A model generated the notes under the pieces. It was given only the letters and a program-made list of their open reading frames with translations. It searched no databases and was not told the DNA's origin. A DNA stretch of 64,000 nt from Streptomyces paludis (GTDB lineage: Bacteria; Actinomycetota; Actinomycetes; Streptomycetales; Streptomycetaceae): assembly GCF_003344965.1 (NCBI RefSeq), contig NZ_CP031194.1, forward strand, positions 6,324,001-6,388,000, read 5' to 3'. Made by a program: the position numbers and the translations under genes. Shown in pieces: positions 7,882 to 19,233 of the stretch (position 1 is its first letter; each line of letters opens with the position of its first letter).

Positions 7882-8900
7882 CGGCCGGCTCCTCCGTAGA
7901 AGGCGGGCCGGGTGGCCAGCGCGTCGATCCGTACCGTCTCGCCGGAGTGCAGCGATGTGACGAGCGCGTCCGTGATGACGGTCGCGGCGTAGCCGTCCCA
8001 GGACGAGGGCCCGGTGGGCTCCGTACCGGCCGCTACGGAGGCCGCCCACTCGCGGAACTCGGTGTCGAAGGCGTTCTCGAAGCGGCCCTGCCAGTCCTGG
8101 AGGACCGCGGTGGAGTTCCGGCCCGCGCCGCGCACCGACACCGCCGCCGGGTCGGGCAGCCGGACGAGGCCCTCCTCGCCGACGGTCTCGCACTGGATGT
8201 CGTATCCGTAGCGGCAGTTGACGAAGACCTCCAGATCGATCCGGACGCCCTCGGCGGTCTCGAAGAGCATGATCTGCGGATCCTGGAGATGCTCCCGCGC
8301 GTTACGGGTCCGGCGCGGACGCAGCACCTGTACGGAGCGGATCTCGTCGTCGAGCAGCCAGCGCAGCACATCGATCTCGTGGACGGCCGTGTCCTGGCAG
8401 GCCATCTCGGAGGTGTAGGAGTCGGGAACGCTCGCGTTGCGGTGGGCGCAGTGCACGATCAGCGGCGCGCCGATCGCACCCGACTCGATGACCCGCTTCA
8501 TCTCCCGGTAGCCGGCGTCGTAGCGGCGCATGAAACCGACCTGCACCAGCCGGGTGCCATGGGCGGTCTCCGCCTCGATGATCTTGAGGCAGTCCTCGGC
8601 CGTCGTGGCCAGCGGCTTCTCGCAGAAGACCGGCTTGCCGGCGGCGACGGCGGCGAGGACGTGCTCGGCGTGGGTGGGGCCCCAGGAGGTGATGACGACG
8701 GCGTCGACATCGGCCGCGTCGACGACCTCGCCGCCGCTGGGCAGCGCGCGGGCGCCGACCGAGGCGGCGACCTCCTCGGCGCGGGCCGTGTCGATGTCGA
8801 ACACCGCGGTGACCCGGGTACCGGTGATCACATGGGTCAGCCGGCGGATGTGCTCCTGGCCGATCATGCCGGTGCCGATGACTCCAATGCGGACAGTCAT
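7878..8900 (-). CDS. iolG: Gfo/Idh/MocA oxidoreductase, probable inositol 2-dehydrogenase
   Basis: A 340-residue NAD(P)-dependent dehydrogenase. The Rossmann motif GVIGTGMIGQEH opens the protein, CEKPLATT carries the conserved catalytic lysine of the GFO/IDH/MocA family, and DTAVHEIDVLRWL carries the conserved His. In this gene context it should oxidise myo-inositol to 2-keto-myo-inositol, the first step of the pathway. The ATG at 8900 is preceded by AAAGGGAG; a gap of 25 nt separates it from the upstream IolE-like gene. Confidence 0.9.
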   Translation of the reverse strand: MTVRIGVIGTGMIGQEHIRRLTHVITGTRVTAVFDIDTARAEEVAASVGARALPSGGEVVDAADVDAVVITSWGPTHAEHVLAAVAAGKPVFCEKPLATTAEDCLKIIEAETAHGTRLVQVGFMRRYDAGYREMKRVIESGAIGAPLIVHCAHRNASVPDSYTSEMACQDTAVHEIDVLRWLLDDEIRSVQVLRPRRTRNAREHLQDPQIMLFETAEGVRIDLEVFVNCRYGYDIQCETVGEEGLVRLPDPAAVSVRGAGRNSTAVLQDWQGRFENAFDTEFREWAASVAAGTEPTGPSSWDGYAATVITDALVTSLHSGETVRIDALATRPAFYGGAGR

Positions 8901-8925
8901 GAGGGGATCTCCCTTTCGGAGAGGC

Positions 8926-9918
8926 TCAGTTGGAGGAGAGGGCCGGATTGCCGGAAGGGAGGGCCGGGCCGCCGGAGCGGGGGCGCCGGGTCCCGGTGAG
9001 GCCGCTCTCGCCCAGGACCTGGCGCGTCCGTACGGCGATCGGCAGCGGCACCTCGGGCGCGCACGGGTAGAGGTCCTGCTCGACGATCACGAACAGCTCG
9101 GCGTCCAGCCCGGCGAGCGCCTCGATCACCCCGGCCGGGTCGGGCACCCCGGCGGGCGGCTCCACACAGACCCCGCGCTTGACGGCCTCGCCGAAGGAGA
9201 GCTTCTCCTCGGTCACCTGGGCCAGCACGGCCGGGTCCATCTGCTTGATGTGCACATAGCCGACGCGCTCGCCGAAGCGCCGGATCAGATCGAGGTTGTC
9301 GCCGCCGCCGTACGCCACATGGCCGGTGTCCAGGCAGAGGTTCGCGTAGCGCGGGTCCGACTCGTTGAGGAAGCGCTCGATCTCGGGCTGGGTCTGGATA
9401 TGGGTGTCGGCGTGCGGGTGCAGCACGAGGCGTACGTCGTACTCCTCCAGCAGCAGCTTGCCCAGCCGGTCGGCGGCCCGGCCGAAGCCGGCCCACTGCG
9501 GCGCGGTCAGCTCCGGGCTCTCGGTGAACGCGCCGGTCTTCTCGTCCCGGTACATCGGCGGGATGAAGACGAGATGGTGCGCTCCGGCCGCGGCGGTGAG
9601 CCGCGCGACCGGCAGCACCTCGGCGAGCATCTCGTCCCATGCCTCGGGCCGGTGCAGCGCGCCGAAGACGGTGCCGCCGGAGACCTTGAGGCCGCGGGCG
9701 GACAGCTCCTCGGCGAGGCGCTCGGGCTCGGTGGGCAGATATCCGTACGGGCCCAGCTCCAGCCACTCGTAACCGGCCTGGACCAGTTCGTCGAGGAAGC
9801 GGGTGTACGGGACCTGGTGCTCGTCCTCGGCGAACCAGACGCCCCACGAGTCGGGGGCGGAACCGAGGCAGAGATTGCCCGCGGTGGTCCGAGGAGAAGA
9901 GGATGACGTCATTGTCAT
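8926..9918 (-). CDS. iolE: IolE-like TIM barrel, probable inosose dehydratase
   Basis: A 330-residue xylose-isomerase-like TIM barrel beginning GSAPDSWGVWFAEDEHQ, a form typical of actinobacterial inositol clusters. Metal-ligand candidates are in VLHPHADTHI, LCLDTGHVAY, YVHIKQMD and the Glu of FVIVEQDLY. Its operon position between mmsA and iolG supports dehydration of 2-keto-myo-inositol. The last 30 residues are a Gly/Ser/Pro-rich tail that looks disordered. A second ATG two codons in (9912) is equally possible as the start. Another TIM barrel sits at the operon end, so the two roles could be swapped. Confidence 0.8.
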   Translation of the reverse strand: MTMTSSSSPRTTAGNLCLGSAPDSWGVWFAEDEHQVPYTRFLDELVQAGYEWLELGPYGYLPTEPERLAEELSARGLKVSGGTVFGALHRPEAWDEMLAEVLPVARLTAAAGAHHLVFIPPMYRDEKTGAFTESPELTAPQWAGFGRAADRLGKLLLEEYDVRLVLHPHADTHIQTQPEIERFLNESDPRYANLCLDTGHVAYGGGDNLDLIRRFGERVGYVHIKQMDPAVLAQVTEEKLSFGEAVKRGVCVEPPAGVPDPAGVIEALAGLDAELFVIVEQDLYPCAPEVPLPIAVRTRQVLGESGLTGTRRPRSGGPALPSGNPALSSN

Positions 9919-9984
9919 GGCTGCGGCTCTCTGGGCGGAGGAGGGTGAAGCGGGGGACGGGCGGGGACGGTACGAGGGACAGGG

Positions 9985-11481
9985 TCAGTTGCTGGTGGGG
10001 AAGCTGAAGCCCGCCCCGGCGTCCTGCGCGCGCTGCGGCCAGCGGGTCGTGACCACCTTCACGCGGGTGTAGAAGCGCACACCCTCGGGGCCGTGGATGG
10101 GGCTGTCGCCGATGAGGGAGTCCTTCCAGCCGCCGAAGGAGTAGTACGACATCGGGACCGGGACCGGCACATTGACGCCGATCATGCCGACCTTCACCTT
10201 GCGCTGGAAGTGGCGCGCGGTGCCCCCGTCCGAGGTGAAGACGGCGGTGCCGTTCCCGTACGGGTTGGCGTTGATCAGCGCGATCGCCTCGTCGACGGTG
10301 TCGACACGCACCACGGCGAGCACCGGGCCGAAGATCTCCTCGCGGTACGCGTCCATCTCGGCGGTGACCCGGTCGAGGAGGGACGGGCCGACGAAGAAGC
10401 CGTTCTCGTGGCCCTCGACCTTGAGCCCGCGCCCGTCCACCACCACGGTGGCACCCTGCGCGGCGCCGGAGGCGACGGCGCCGGTGACACGGTCGCGGGC
10501 GGCGGCGGTGACCAGCGGCCCCATGTCGGTGGCCGGGTCGGAGCCCGGGCCCACGGTGATCTCGCGGGCCTTGCGCTCCAGGATCTCCACCAGCGGATCG
10601 GCGGCCGAGCCGACCGCGACGGCGACCGAGATCGCCATGCAGCGCTCACCGGCCGAGCCGTAGGCGGCGGCGATCAGGTGCTTGGCCGCGAAGTCGAGAT
10701 CGGCGTCCGGCATGACAACCCCGTGGTTCTTGGCGCCGCCGAGCGCCTGGACGCGCTTGCCGCTCGCCGTACCGCGCTCGTGCACGTACCGGGCGATGGG
10801 CGTGGAGCCGACGAAGGAGACGGCGGAGATGCCCGGGTGGTCGAGGATCGCGTCGACGGCGGCCTTGTCGCCGTGCACGACGTTGAACACCCCGGCGGGC
10901 AGCCCGGCCTCGGCGTACAGCCCCGCGACGTAGTTGGCGGCCGACGGGTCGCGCTCGCTGGGCTTGAGGACGAAGGTGTTGCCGGTGGCGATGGCGATGG
11001 GGTGCATCCACAGCGGCACCATCGCGGGGAAGTTGAACGGGGTGATGCCCGCGACCACGCCCAGCGGCTGACGGAAGTTGTGCACATCCACATCGGTGGA
11101 CACCTGGTCGGAGAACGACCCCTTCAGGATGTCGCCCAGACCGCAGGCGTACTCCACGACCTCCCGGCCGCGCGCGATCTCGCCGCGCGCGTCGTCGACG
11201 GTCTTGCCGTGCTCGGCGGAGATGATCCGGGCGAGCTTCTCCTCGTCGCGCACCAGCAGCTCACGGAAGGCGAACAGCACCCGGATCCGCTGGGCGAGCG
11301 AGGTCTCGCCCCAGGTCTCGAAGGCGGCCGAGGCGGCGGCGACCGCCGCGTCCACGTCGGACGGCTCGGCCAGCCGCACCTCCTTGCCGGACACCCCGGT
11401 GGCCGGGTCGAAGACGGGGGCGGTACGGGTCGAGTCGCCGGCCGTGGCCGCGCCGTTGATCCAGTGGTCTATGACAGTCAT
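9985..11481 (-). CDS. mmsA: CoA-acylating methylmalonate-semialdehyde dehydrogenase
   Basis: A 498-residue aldehyde dehydrogenase of the MmsA/IolA group. The active-site cysteine is Cys281 in SAGERCMAISVAV, the motif that separates CoA-acylating MmsA from ordinary ALDHs. VAGITPFNFPAMVPLWM, VLKPSERDPS and FVGSTPIARYVHERG match the cofactor site. In inositol catabolism it converts malonate semialdehyde to acetyl-CoA and CO2; it may also serve valine degradation. ATG at 11481 has GAGGAA 8 nt upstream. It is 69 nt downstream of iolD in the same operon. Confidence 0.95.
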   Translation of the reverse strand: MTVIDHWINGAATAGDSTRTAPVFDPATGVSGKEVRLAEPSDVDAAVAAASAAFETWGETSLAQRIRVLFAFRELLVRDEEKLARIISAEHGKTVDDARGEIARGREVVEYACGLGDILKGSFSDQVSTDVDVHNFRQPLGVVAGITPFNFPAMVPLWMHPIAIATGNTFVLKPSERDPSAANYVAGLYAEAGLPAGVFNVVHGDKAAVDAILDHPGISAVSFVGSTPIARYVHERGTASGKRVQALGGAKNHGVVMPDADLDFAAKHLIAAAYGSAGERCMAISVAVAVGSAADPLVEILERKAREITVGPGSDPATDMGPLVTAAARDRVTGAVASGAAQGATVVVDGRGLKVEGHENGFFVGPSLLDRVTAEMDAYREEIFGPVLAVVRVDTVDEAIALINANPYGNGTAVFTSDGGTARHFQRKVKVGMIGVNVPVPVPMSYYSFGGWKDSLIGDSPIHGPEGVRFYTRVKVVTTRWPQRAQDAGAGFSFPTSN

Positions 11482-11550
11482 GGCGGGATTCCTCAGGGGG
11501 GATCGGTGCTCAGGGGGCCCGGAACGGCCAGGAGGCTCGGGGCTCGGGGA

Positions 11551-13427
<1,877 letters not shown>

Positions 13428-13428
<1 letters not shown>

Positions 13429-14396
13429 CACACGTCCTTCGGGTTCTGCCGGGGGGCCTTCGGGGCGGATCCGGTGCCGAACGGCAGCCTGGGGTCCGTC
13501 TCCTGGTCCTCCCAGGTGGCGCGGACCCAGCCGTGCGCCGGGTCGTCGCAGATCAGCCAGGCGCGGTCCTGACCGGGACCGGCCATCACATTGAGGTAGT
13601 AGAGGTCGTAGCCGGGGGCCGCGACGGACGGGCCGTGCCAGCCGTGCGGGATGAGCACACTGTCGCCGGTGCGCACCTCGGCCAGGACGTCGAGGGGGCG
13701 GTCCGCGGTCCCGTACACCCGCTGGTACCCGAAGCCGGGACCCGCCGGTCCGGCGGCCACCTCGAAGTAGTAGATCTCCTCCAGCTCGCTCTCGCCCTCG
13801 CGTGCCTCGTCGTGCTTGTGGGGCGGGTACGAGGACCAGTTGCCACCGGGGGTGAGCACCTCGCAGACCAGCAGCTGGTCGGCGTCGAAGGTGTGCGGGA
13901 GGCAGTAGTTGTTGACCTGGCGGGAGCAGTTCCCGGCGCCGCGCAGCTCGGCCGGGACGCCGTCGGCCGGACCGTAACGGGCGGTCAGCCGCCGCTCGCA
14001 GCGGGCCGAGGGGAGGGCGAAGCGCCCGCCGCGCTCGCTGCGGATCACGGCCTCGGCGTCCCGGGGGACATACGCGAAGTCGGTGACCGCGTCGAAGACC
14101 CCGTCCCGGCCGGCCAGCAGGAACGTCGTACCGTCGACCGTGACCGTGCAGGAGCCGCTGAGCGGCAGCACCAGATACTCGCTGTCGCCGGTGGTGAGGG
14201 TGAGCGGCTCGCCCGGCGCCAGTTCGGCGACGCGCAGCCCGGAGAAGCCCCAGCGCGCGGAGTCGGGGGTGATGACGGTGGTGTACGGGCCGTCGGTGGT
14301 GGAGCCGGCCGGCAGATGCAGGCCGTCGTTGTCCTTGGTCACAGCGGTCCCAGGAGTCGCAGCGGTTGCAGGGGTCACAGCTGAATCCTTTGTCAC
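13428..14396 (-). CDS. iolB: 5-deoxy-glucuronate isomerase
   Basis: A 322-residue bicupin of the IolB family. Zinc-ligand candidates are the histidines and glutamate of YPPHKHDE and ELEEIYYFE, with a further histidine in IPHGWHGPS. It isomerises 5-deoxyglucuronate to 2-deoxy-5-keto-gluconate. The GTG at 14396 overlaps the previous stop by 4 nt (GTGA). About 25 N-terminal residues before LHLPAGST are a repetitive Val-Thr-Lys-Asp and Ala-Thr-Pro stretch made from imperfect short repeats and look non-conserved, so an internal GTG start is possible. Confidence 0.92.
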
Positions 14397-15262
14397 AGCA
14401 GGCTCACCGCCCGGTCCACGGCCCCGGCGACATCGCCGTCCGCGGGGTAGAGAAGGGAACGGCCGACGATCAGGCCCTGGACGGTGGGCAGCGCGAGCGC
14501 CTTGTGCCAGGCGTTGAACGCGGCCTCGGCGTCCTTGACATCGCCGCCGAGGAGCAGCGCGGGCAGGGTGGACGAGGCGAGGACGCGCTCCATCTCGTCC
14601 ACGACGGGCAGCTTGAGCCAGGTATAGGCGCTGCGCCGGCCCAGGCCCGAGGCGATGGTGATCGACTTGATGACGGCATCGGGGGAGAGGTCGTTGCGGA
14701 TCCGGCCGTTCTCCCAGTACGAGAGGAACGGCTCGACCATGGCGATCAGCTCGCGGTCGTTCAGCTCGTCCACGGCCCGGGCGGTCTGCTCCAGTACGGA
14801 GGGGGTGGCCGGGTCGTCGAGGCAGATACGGGTGAGGGTCTTGCCGCCGTCGAAGCCCATGGCGGCGATCGCCTCGGCGTCGTAGCCGGTGAAGCGGTCG
14901 TCGATCTCGAAGGAGGAGCCGGCGAGCCCGCCGCGGTTCATCGAGCCGAAGACGCTCTTGCCGTCGAGGACGCCGAGCAGCAGCAGATCCTCCAGGATGT
15001 CGGCGGTGGCGAGCACCCCGGTCACCCCCGGGCGCTCCAGCGCGACACACATCCGGTCGAGGAGCGCGTGGCGGTCGGCCATGGCGGAGGGGTCGCCGCC
15101 GACGGCGTTCGCGCCCCGGGCGGGATGGTCGGCGGCGATGATCATGGCGCGGCCGTGGGCGCCGAGCGGTGACGCGGCTCTGGTCCGCCGGGCGGCGGCC
15201 TGCGCGATGGCGCCGGGGTTGTGGACCCGGGCCTCCACGATCCGCTGGACCTTGTCAGACAC
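14393..15262 (-). CDS. DeoC/LacD-like aldolase, probable IolJ equivalent
   Basis: A 289-residue (beta/alpha)8 barrel resembling the actinobacterial Cgl0158 family of inositol loci. MIIAADHPARGAN and the lysine in YTWLKLPVV (candidate Schiff-base residue) are visible. Classical IolJ is absent and the iolC product has no fused aldolase domain, so this protein is the only candidate for cleaving 2-deoxy-5-keto-gluconate-6-phosphate to dihydroxyacetone phosphate and malonate semialdehyde. That role is inferred from context. The GTG start lies 8 nt inside the end of iolC. Confidence 0.82.
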   Translation of the reverse strand: MSDKVQRIVEARVHNPGAIAQAAARRTRAASPLGAHGRAMIIAADHPARGANAVGGDPSAMADRHALLDRMCVALERPGVTGVLATADILEDLLLLGVLDGKSVFGSMNRGGLAGSSFEIDDRFTGYDAEAIAAMGFDGGKTLTRICLDDPATPSVLEQTARAVDELNDRELIAMVEPFLSYWENGRIRNDLSPDAVIKSITIASGLGRRSAYTWLKLPVVDEMERVLASSTLPALLLGGDVKDAEAAFNAWHKALALPTVQGLIVGRSLLYPADGDVAGAVDRAVSLL

Positions 15263-16223
15263 CCGTCGACTCCTTGATCTTCGCTTCGACCCGTGCCGCG
15301 TCGGGCATGGCGTCCGAGCAGGCCAGCTCGCCCGCGACCAGGGCGCCGGCCGCGTTGGCGAAGCGCATCGTCCGCTCCAGGTCCCAGCCGGCGAGCAGCC
15401 CGTGGCACAGGGCGCCGCCGAAGGCGTCCCCGGCGCCGAGCCCGTTGACGACCTCCACCGGCACCGGCGGCACCTCGACCGCGCTGCCCGTACGGTCCAT
15501 GGCGAGCACGCCCTTCGGACCCTGCTTGACCACGGCGATCTCGACGCCGAGGCCGATCAGGGCGCGGGCGGCGGCGTACGGCTCGGTCTCGCCGGTCGCC
15601 ACCTCGCACTCCTCCCGGTTGCCGACCGCGACCGTGGCGTGCGCGAGGGCCTGCTGGTAGAGGGCGCGCGCCTCCGTATTGCCGGCCGCCTCGGCGCCCT
15701 CCCAGAACATCGGGCGCCAGTCCAGGTCGAAGACCGTGAGGCCGGCCTTGGCCCGGTGCGCCAGCGCCGCGAGGGTCGCCGACCGGCTGGGCTCCACGCA
15801 CAGCCCCGTACCGGACATCCAGAAGATCCGGGCCGACGCGATGGCGTCGAGGTCCAGTTCGTCCGGGCGGATATCGAGGTCGGGGGCCTTGGGCAGCCGG
15901 TAGAAGTAGAGCGGGAAGTCGTCCGGCGGGAAGATCTCGCAGAACGTCACGGGGGTCGGCGCGATGTCCGACGTACCGACGTGCGCGTTGTCGACGCCGT
16001 AGCCGGTGAGGGCCTGGCGGACGAACTGCCCGAAGGGATCGGCGCCGGTCTTCGTGATCACCGCGGCGCTTCTGCCGTACCGCGCGGCGGCGACCGCGAC
16101 ATTCGTCGGGCTGCCGCCCAGATACTTGCCGAACGTGGTGACATCGGCCAGGCCGACACCCGACTGCAACGGGTAGATGTCGACGCCGCTCCGTCCCATG
16201 GTCAGGACGTCCAGGACTGCCAT
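15255..16223 (-). CDS. iolC: 5-dehydro-2-deoxygluconokinase
   Basis: A 322-residue PfkB-family sugar kinase. YLGGSPTNVAVAAARYG is the substrate-side signature and NGLGAGDAFGGALCHGL carries the catalytic aspartate and anion hole. FPPDDFPLYFYR is typical of IolC. It phosphorylates 2-deoxy-5-keto-gluconate. First gene of the minus-strand operon; GGAGG (TTGGAGGTC on the coding strand) precedes the ATG. The promoter must lie in the 153-nt divergent region shared with the LacI regulator. Confidence 0.94.
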   Translation of the reverse strand: MAVLDVLTMGRSGVDIYPLQSGVGLADVTTFGKYLGGSPTNVAVAAARYGRSAAVITKTGADPFGQFVRQALTGYGVDNAHVGTSDIAPTPVTFCEIFPPDDFPLYFYRLPKAPDLDIRPDELDLDAIASARIFWMSGTGLCVEPSRSATLAALAHRAKAGLTVFDLDWRPMFWEGAEAAGNTEARALYQQALAHATVAVGNREECEVATGETEPYAAARALIGLGVEIAVVKQGPKGVLAMDRTGSAVEVPPVPVEVVNGLGAGDAFGGALCHGLLAGWDLERTMRFANAAGALVAGELACSDAMPDAARVEAKIKESTGV

Positions 16224-16263
16224 GCGTGGAGACCTCCAACAACTGACACGCTCTACACGCTCT

Positions 16264-16279
16264 ACTAGCGCGCTCTAGT
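16264..16279. promoter_or_regulatory. Candidate LacI operator and divergent promoter region of iol operon
   Basis: ACTAG-CGCGCT-CTAGT is an inverted repeat between iolC and its divergent LacI regulator. The heptamer CGCTCTA occurs three times in 16249-16277 (one copy inside the palindrome). Reading toward the regulator, TTGCGA (16279-16284) and TATGTC (16304-16309) form a weak promoter with 19-nt spacing that abuts the palindrome, so a bound repressor could block both directions. Confidence 0.5.
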
Positions 16280-16376
16280 TGCGAGTACGATCGTCCACGT
16301 CCATATGTCCTGTCAATGCTTGGCGAGGGGGAGTCTTCCGCTAGGTTCGGGGGCCGGAAGCGGCGAGGGGGATGGG

Positions 16377-17402
16377 ATGGGAGAGCTGACGCCGGGCGGG
16401 CGGCGCCCCACCATGCAGGATGTCGCCCAGCGGGTCGGGGTGTCCCGCGCACTGGTGTCCCTGGTGTTCCGGAACCAGCCCGGCGCCGGTGAGGAGACCC
16501 GGCTGCGGGTGCTGCGCGCGGCCGACGAGCTGGGGTACCGGCCCGACAGCGCGGCGCGGCTGCTCGCCCGGGGCCGGAGCCGCACCATCGGTGTGATGCT
16601 GACGCTCCATCAGCCCTTCGAGGCCGATATCGTGGAGGGCGTCTACCCGGAGGCCGAACGCCTGGGCTACGACGTGCTGTTGTCGGCCAGCGCACCCGGC
16701 CGGGACGAACGCAAGGCCGTCGAGGCGCTGTTGAGCCACCGCTGCGAGGCGCTGATCCTGCTGGGGTCGCGGGCGAGCATCGGCCGCCTCGACGAACTGG
16801 GCCGCCGGGGCGCGGTCGTGGTCGTCGGCCGGACCGCGCGCGGCGCCCATGTGGACAGTGTGCACACCGCCGAGAGCAAGGGTGTGGGCCAGGTCGTCAG
16901 CCATCTGGTGGCGCTGGGCCACCGCGATATCGCGCATGTCGACGGCGGCCGGGAGACGGGCGCGGCGGAGCGCCGGCGGGCCTATCGCGCGGCCATGCGA
17001 CGGCACCGGCTGGCCGAGTGGATACGGGTGCTGCCGGGCGCGTACGACGAGGCGTCGGGCAGTGCGGCCGGCCGGCTGCTGCTGGCCGGGGAGCGGCTGC
17101 CCACGGCGGTGTTCGCGGGCAACGACCGCTCCGCGATGGGTCTGATGCACACACTGGCCCGCGCCGGTGTGGAGGTGCCCGGCGATGTGTCGGTGGTGGG
17201 GTACGACGACAACCATCTCTCCCACCTCTCCCACATCGACCTCTCCACGGTCCGCCAGGACGCCGTACGCCTGGCGGAGCACGCGGTGCGGTTCGTGGTC
17301 GAGCGCCTGGACGATGCCGCGCTGGCCCCCCGCGAGGCGGTCCTCGACCCCCGGCTCGTGGTGCGGGGGACGAGTTCGCCCCCCGCACTGAACAGGATTT
17401 AG
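16377..17402 (+). CDS. LacI-family regulator of the inositol operon
   Basis: A 341-residue LacI/GalR regulator. The helix-turn-helix reads TMQDVAQRVGVSRALVSLVF, followed by a hinge RLLARGRSRTIGVML and a periplasmic-binding-protein-like effector domain ending VVGYDDNHLSHLSHIDLST. ATG at 16377 has GAGGGG 5 nt upstream. It is divergent from the iol operon, which is the likely target; inositol or a pathway intermediate is the expected inducer by context. Its TAG overlaps the stop of the convergent TetR gene (17399-17402). Confidence 0.9.
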   Translation: MGELTPGGRRPTMQDVAQRVGVSRALVSLVFRNQPGAGEETRLRVLRAADELGYRPDSAARLLARGRSRTIGVMLTLHQPFEADIVEGVYPEAERLGYDVLLSASAPGRDERKAVEALLSHRCEALILLGSRASIGRLDELGRRGAVVVVGRTARGAHVDSVHTAESKGVGQVVSHLVALGHRDIAHVDGGRETGAAERRRAYRAAMRRHRLAEWIRVLPGAYDEASGSAAGRLLLAGERLPTAVFAGNDRSAMGLMHTLARAGVEVPGDVSVVGYDDNHLSHLSHIDLSTVRQDAVRLAEHAVRFVVERLDDAALAPREAVLDPRLVVRGTSSPPALNRI

Positions 17403-18088
17403 ACGCTGACGGCCGGCCGTGCGCGGTCCCCCCGGCGCTGGTCCTGGTCCGCGAGATAGGTGTGGACGCGGGCGAGCAGGGCCTCGGGCTCGGGATCCGG
17501 CTGGAGCGCGCTGAGATGGAGCAGCCACAGGTCGTGGAGCCCCTCCTCGATATGGCTGCGGCCCTCCAGCGCGTCGGAGACGGTGTGCAGACCGAAGAAC
17601 GCGCACACCAGTCCGTACGCCGCCACCTCCGGGGGTACGGCCGCGGCGAGCCGGCCCTCGCGGCGGGCCTCCCGGAGCAGTTCGGTGACGGTTTCCAGCC
17701 AGCCCACGAAGGGGCGCGGCAGGCTGACGTCGATGGCCGCGCGCTCCGCCCAGAGCCGGGCCCCGGCGCGGATGACGACATCGTCGCGGAAAGCCCGGGC
17801 GACATCGAAACTCAGTGCGACCGTTTTCTCCAGCGCCGGAAGGTCGGCCGATCCGTACCGGCCGATCAGCGCCGGCCAGGTCGCGAAATGCTCCTGGACA
17901 ATGGCCAGCGCGAGATTCTCCTTGCTGGCGAAGTGGAAGTAGATGGCACCGCTGGTGCGTCCCGAACGCGTGCTGATATCGCTGATGCTGGTGCCGGCAT
18001 AGCCTCGTTCGTCGAACAGGCGTGCTGCCGACTCCAGGAGAAACCTCCGTGTTGTTTTCGCCCGCGCTTGCGCCGCCCGAACCTGCAC
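17399..18088 (-). CDS. ArpA/ScbR-type TetR regulator, candidate gamma-butyrolactone receptor
   Basis: A 229-residue TetR-family protein. The segment GAIYFHFASKENLALAIVQEH matches the recognition-helix end typical of butyrolactone receptors of streptomycetes (ArpA, ScbR, BarA), and RTSGAIYFHF replaces the usual VTKGALYFHF. GTG at 18088 is chosen to give the family's normal short N-terminus before ARAKTTRRFLL. It diverges from an afsA homologue, the standard receptor-synthase arrangement. It could be a true receptor or a pseudo-receptor; sequence does not settle this. Confidence 0.88.
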   Translation of the reverse strand: MQVRAAQARAKTTRRFLLESAARLFDERGYAGTSISDISTRSGRTSGAIYFHFASKENLALAIVQEHFATWPALIGRYGSADLPALEKTVALSFDVARAFRDDVVIRAGARLWAERAAIDVSLPRPFVGWLETVTELLREARREGRLAAAVPPEVAAYGLVCAFFGLHTVSDALEGRSHIEEGLHDLWLLHLSALQPDPEPEALLARVHTYLADQDQRRGDRARPAVSV

Positions 18089-18103
18089 GTGTACCCCGGA
18101 TTG

Positions 18104-18151
18104 CCGTTCCGTTAAATGACAGCACGCAATGTAGCGCCTTTGGCGGAACGG
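18104..18151. promoter_or_regulatory. Inverted repeat between receptor and afsA homologue
   Basis: CCGTTCCG (18104-18111) and CGGAACGG (18144-18151) are perfect inverted arms 32 nt apart in the 104-nt divergent region. This spacing is wider than a single TetR dimer site, and the classical butyrolactone autoregulatory element is not clearly recognisable. It may be two half-sites of separate operators or a hairpin. No ribosome binding site is seen before the afsA-type ATG. Confidence 0.3.
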
Positions 18152-18192
18152 GCTGGGGTGCGGGGTCCGCGGAATTACGGTGTTCTTGTCGC

Positions 18193-19206
18193 ATGAATGC
18201 ATCAGTGGAGGGCGCACCGCTCGTGGAAGGCGCCCCCGTCGCGGGCGCCCCGGCCCCGGCCGTCCGCCCGGCGGCCCGCCCGCTGTCCTGGTCGCGCACC
18301 GTCGCCCGCGAGATGGTCCACCGGGACTCGGTGGCGGAGGTGCTTCTCACCGAGGTGCGCCGGGCCGCCGGCGGCGGGTTCGAGGCCGCGGCGAGCTGGC
18401 CCCGGTCCCATCCGACCTTCCCGCGCGGCGGCACCGGTCTGCACAGCCCGCTGATGATCGTCGAGACACTGCGCCAGCTCGGTATCTACGTGCCCCTGCG
18501 GTACTTCGGCGTCGCGCCGTCGGCCCGGCTGATCATCACCGATCTCCACTTCGAGACCGACCCGGCCGCCGAGCCGCGGGCGCGCTCCGGGGCCAGCCGG
18601 GTCAGCTGCCGGGTGCGGGTCGGCGGGCTGCGGCACGGGCCGGACGGCGAGGTCACCGGCCTGCGGCTCGATGTGTCCTACCGTGCCGACGGGCTGCTCT
18701 TCGCGCGCTCCGGCGGCGGCGCCCGCTTTCTGACCCCCGAGCAGTACGACGCGGTACGGGCCGACGCGGTACGGGCACCGTCGGCGGCCCGGACCGACAC
18801 CGTCCTACGGGCCGACATGCTCCGGGCCCCCGCGGCCGTACCTCCCGACGCGGCGGTACGCCCCGACGCGCGGCTGATCGGGGTGGCCGGCCCGCACGAC
18901 ACCATGATCGCGGCCGTCGGCACCACCCTCCTGGTGGAACCCGCCGACCTGAGCCACCCCTACTTCTTCGACCACCCCACCGATCACCTCCCCGGCATGA
19001 TCGTTCTGGAGGCGGCCCGGCAGGCGGCGGCCGTGGAGAGCGGTGGACGGCTGCTGCGGCCTACCGCCGGTCGGCTGAAGACCGCGCGTTTCATCGAATA
19101 CGCGCCCCCCGCGCGCGTTCTGTGCGTGCCGCACCACGCGACCTGCGTCTTCCGCTTTCTCCAGGGCGGTGAACAGAAGGCATTCGGTGTCCTGCGCTAC
19201 CAATAA
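18193..19206 (+). CDS. afsA: AfsA-type gamma-butyrolactone biosynthesis protein
   Basis: A 337-residue protein with two AfsA hotdog-like repeats. Repeat 1 contains MVHRDSVAEVLLTEV and SHPTFPRGG with LMIVETLRQLGI; repeat 2 contains LSHPYFFDHPTDHLPGMIVLE followed by AARQA. AfsA couples a beta-ketoacyl-ACP chain to dihydroxyacetone phosphate, the committed step in A-factor-type signals. An Ala/Arg-rich spacer between repeats (about residues 190-225) carries repeats of RADAVRA/RADMLRA type. ATG at 18193 is used. The receptor gene is divergent and a phosphatase gene follows, so the product is probably processed locally. Confidence 0.93.
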   Translation: MNASVEGAPLVEGAPVAGAPAPAVRPAARPLSWSRTVAREMVHRDSVAEVLLTEVRRAAGGGFEAAASWPRSHPTFPRGGTGLHSPLMIVETLRQLGIYVPLRYFGVAPSARLIITDLHFETDPAAEPRARSGASRVSCRVRVGGLRHGPDGEVTGLRLDVSYRADGLLFARSGGGARFLTPEQYDAVRADAVRAPSAARTDTVLRADMLRAPAAVPPDAAVRPDARLIGVAGPHDTMIAAVGTTLLVEPADLSHPYFFDHPTDHLPGMIVLEAARQAAAVESGGRLLRPTAGRLKTARFIEYAPPARVLCVPHHATCVFRFLQGGEQKAFGVLRYQ

Positions 19207-19233
19207 ACACATAGGGACACTAATTGCGGTCGC

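Noticed and set aside
18104..18151. Classical butyrolactone autoregulatory element
   Set aside because: An inverted repeat is present, but its spacing and sequence do not match the known receptor consensus, so it is listed only as a weak candidate.
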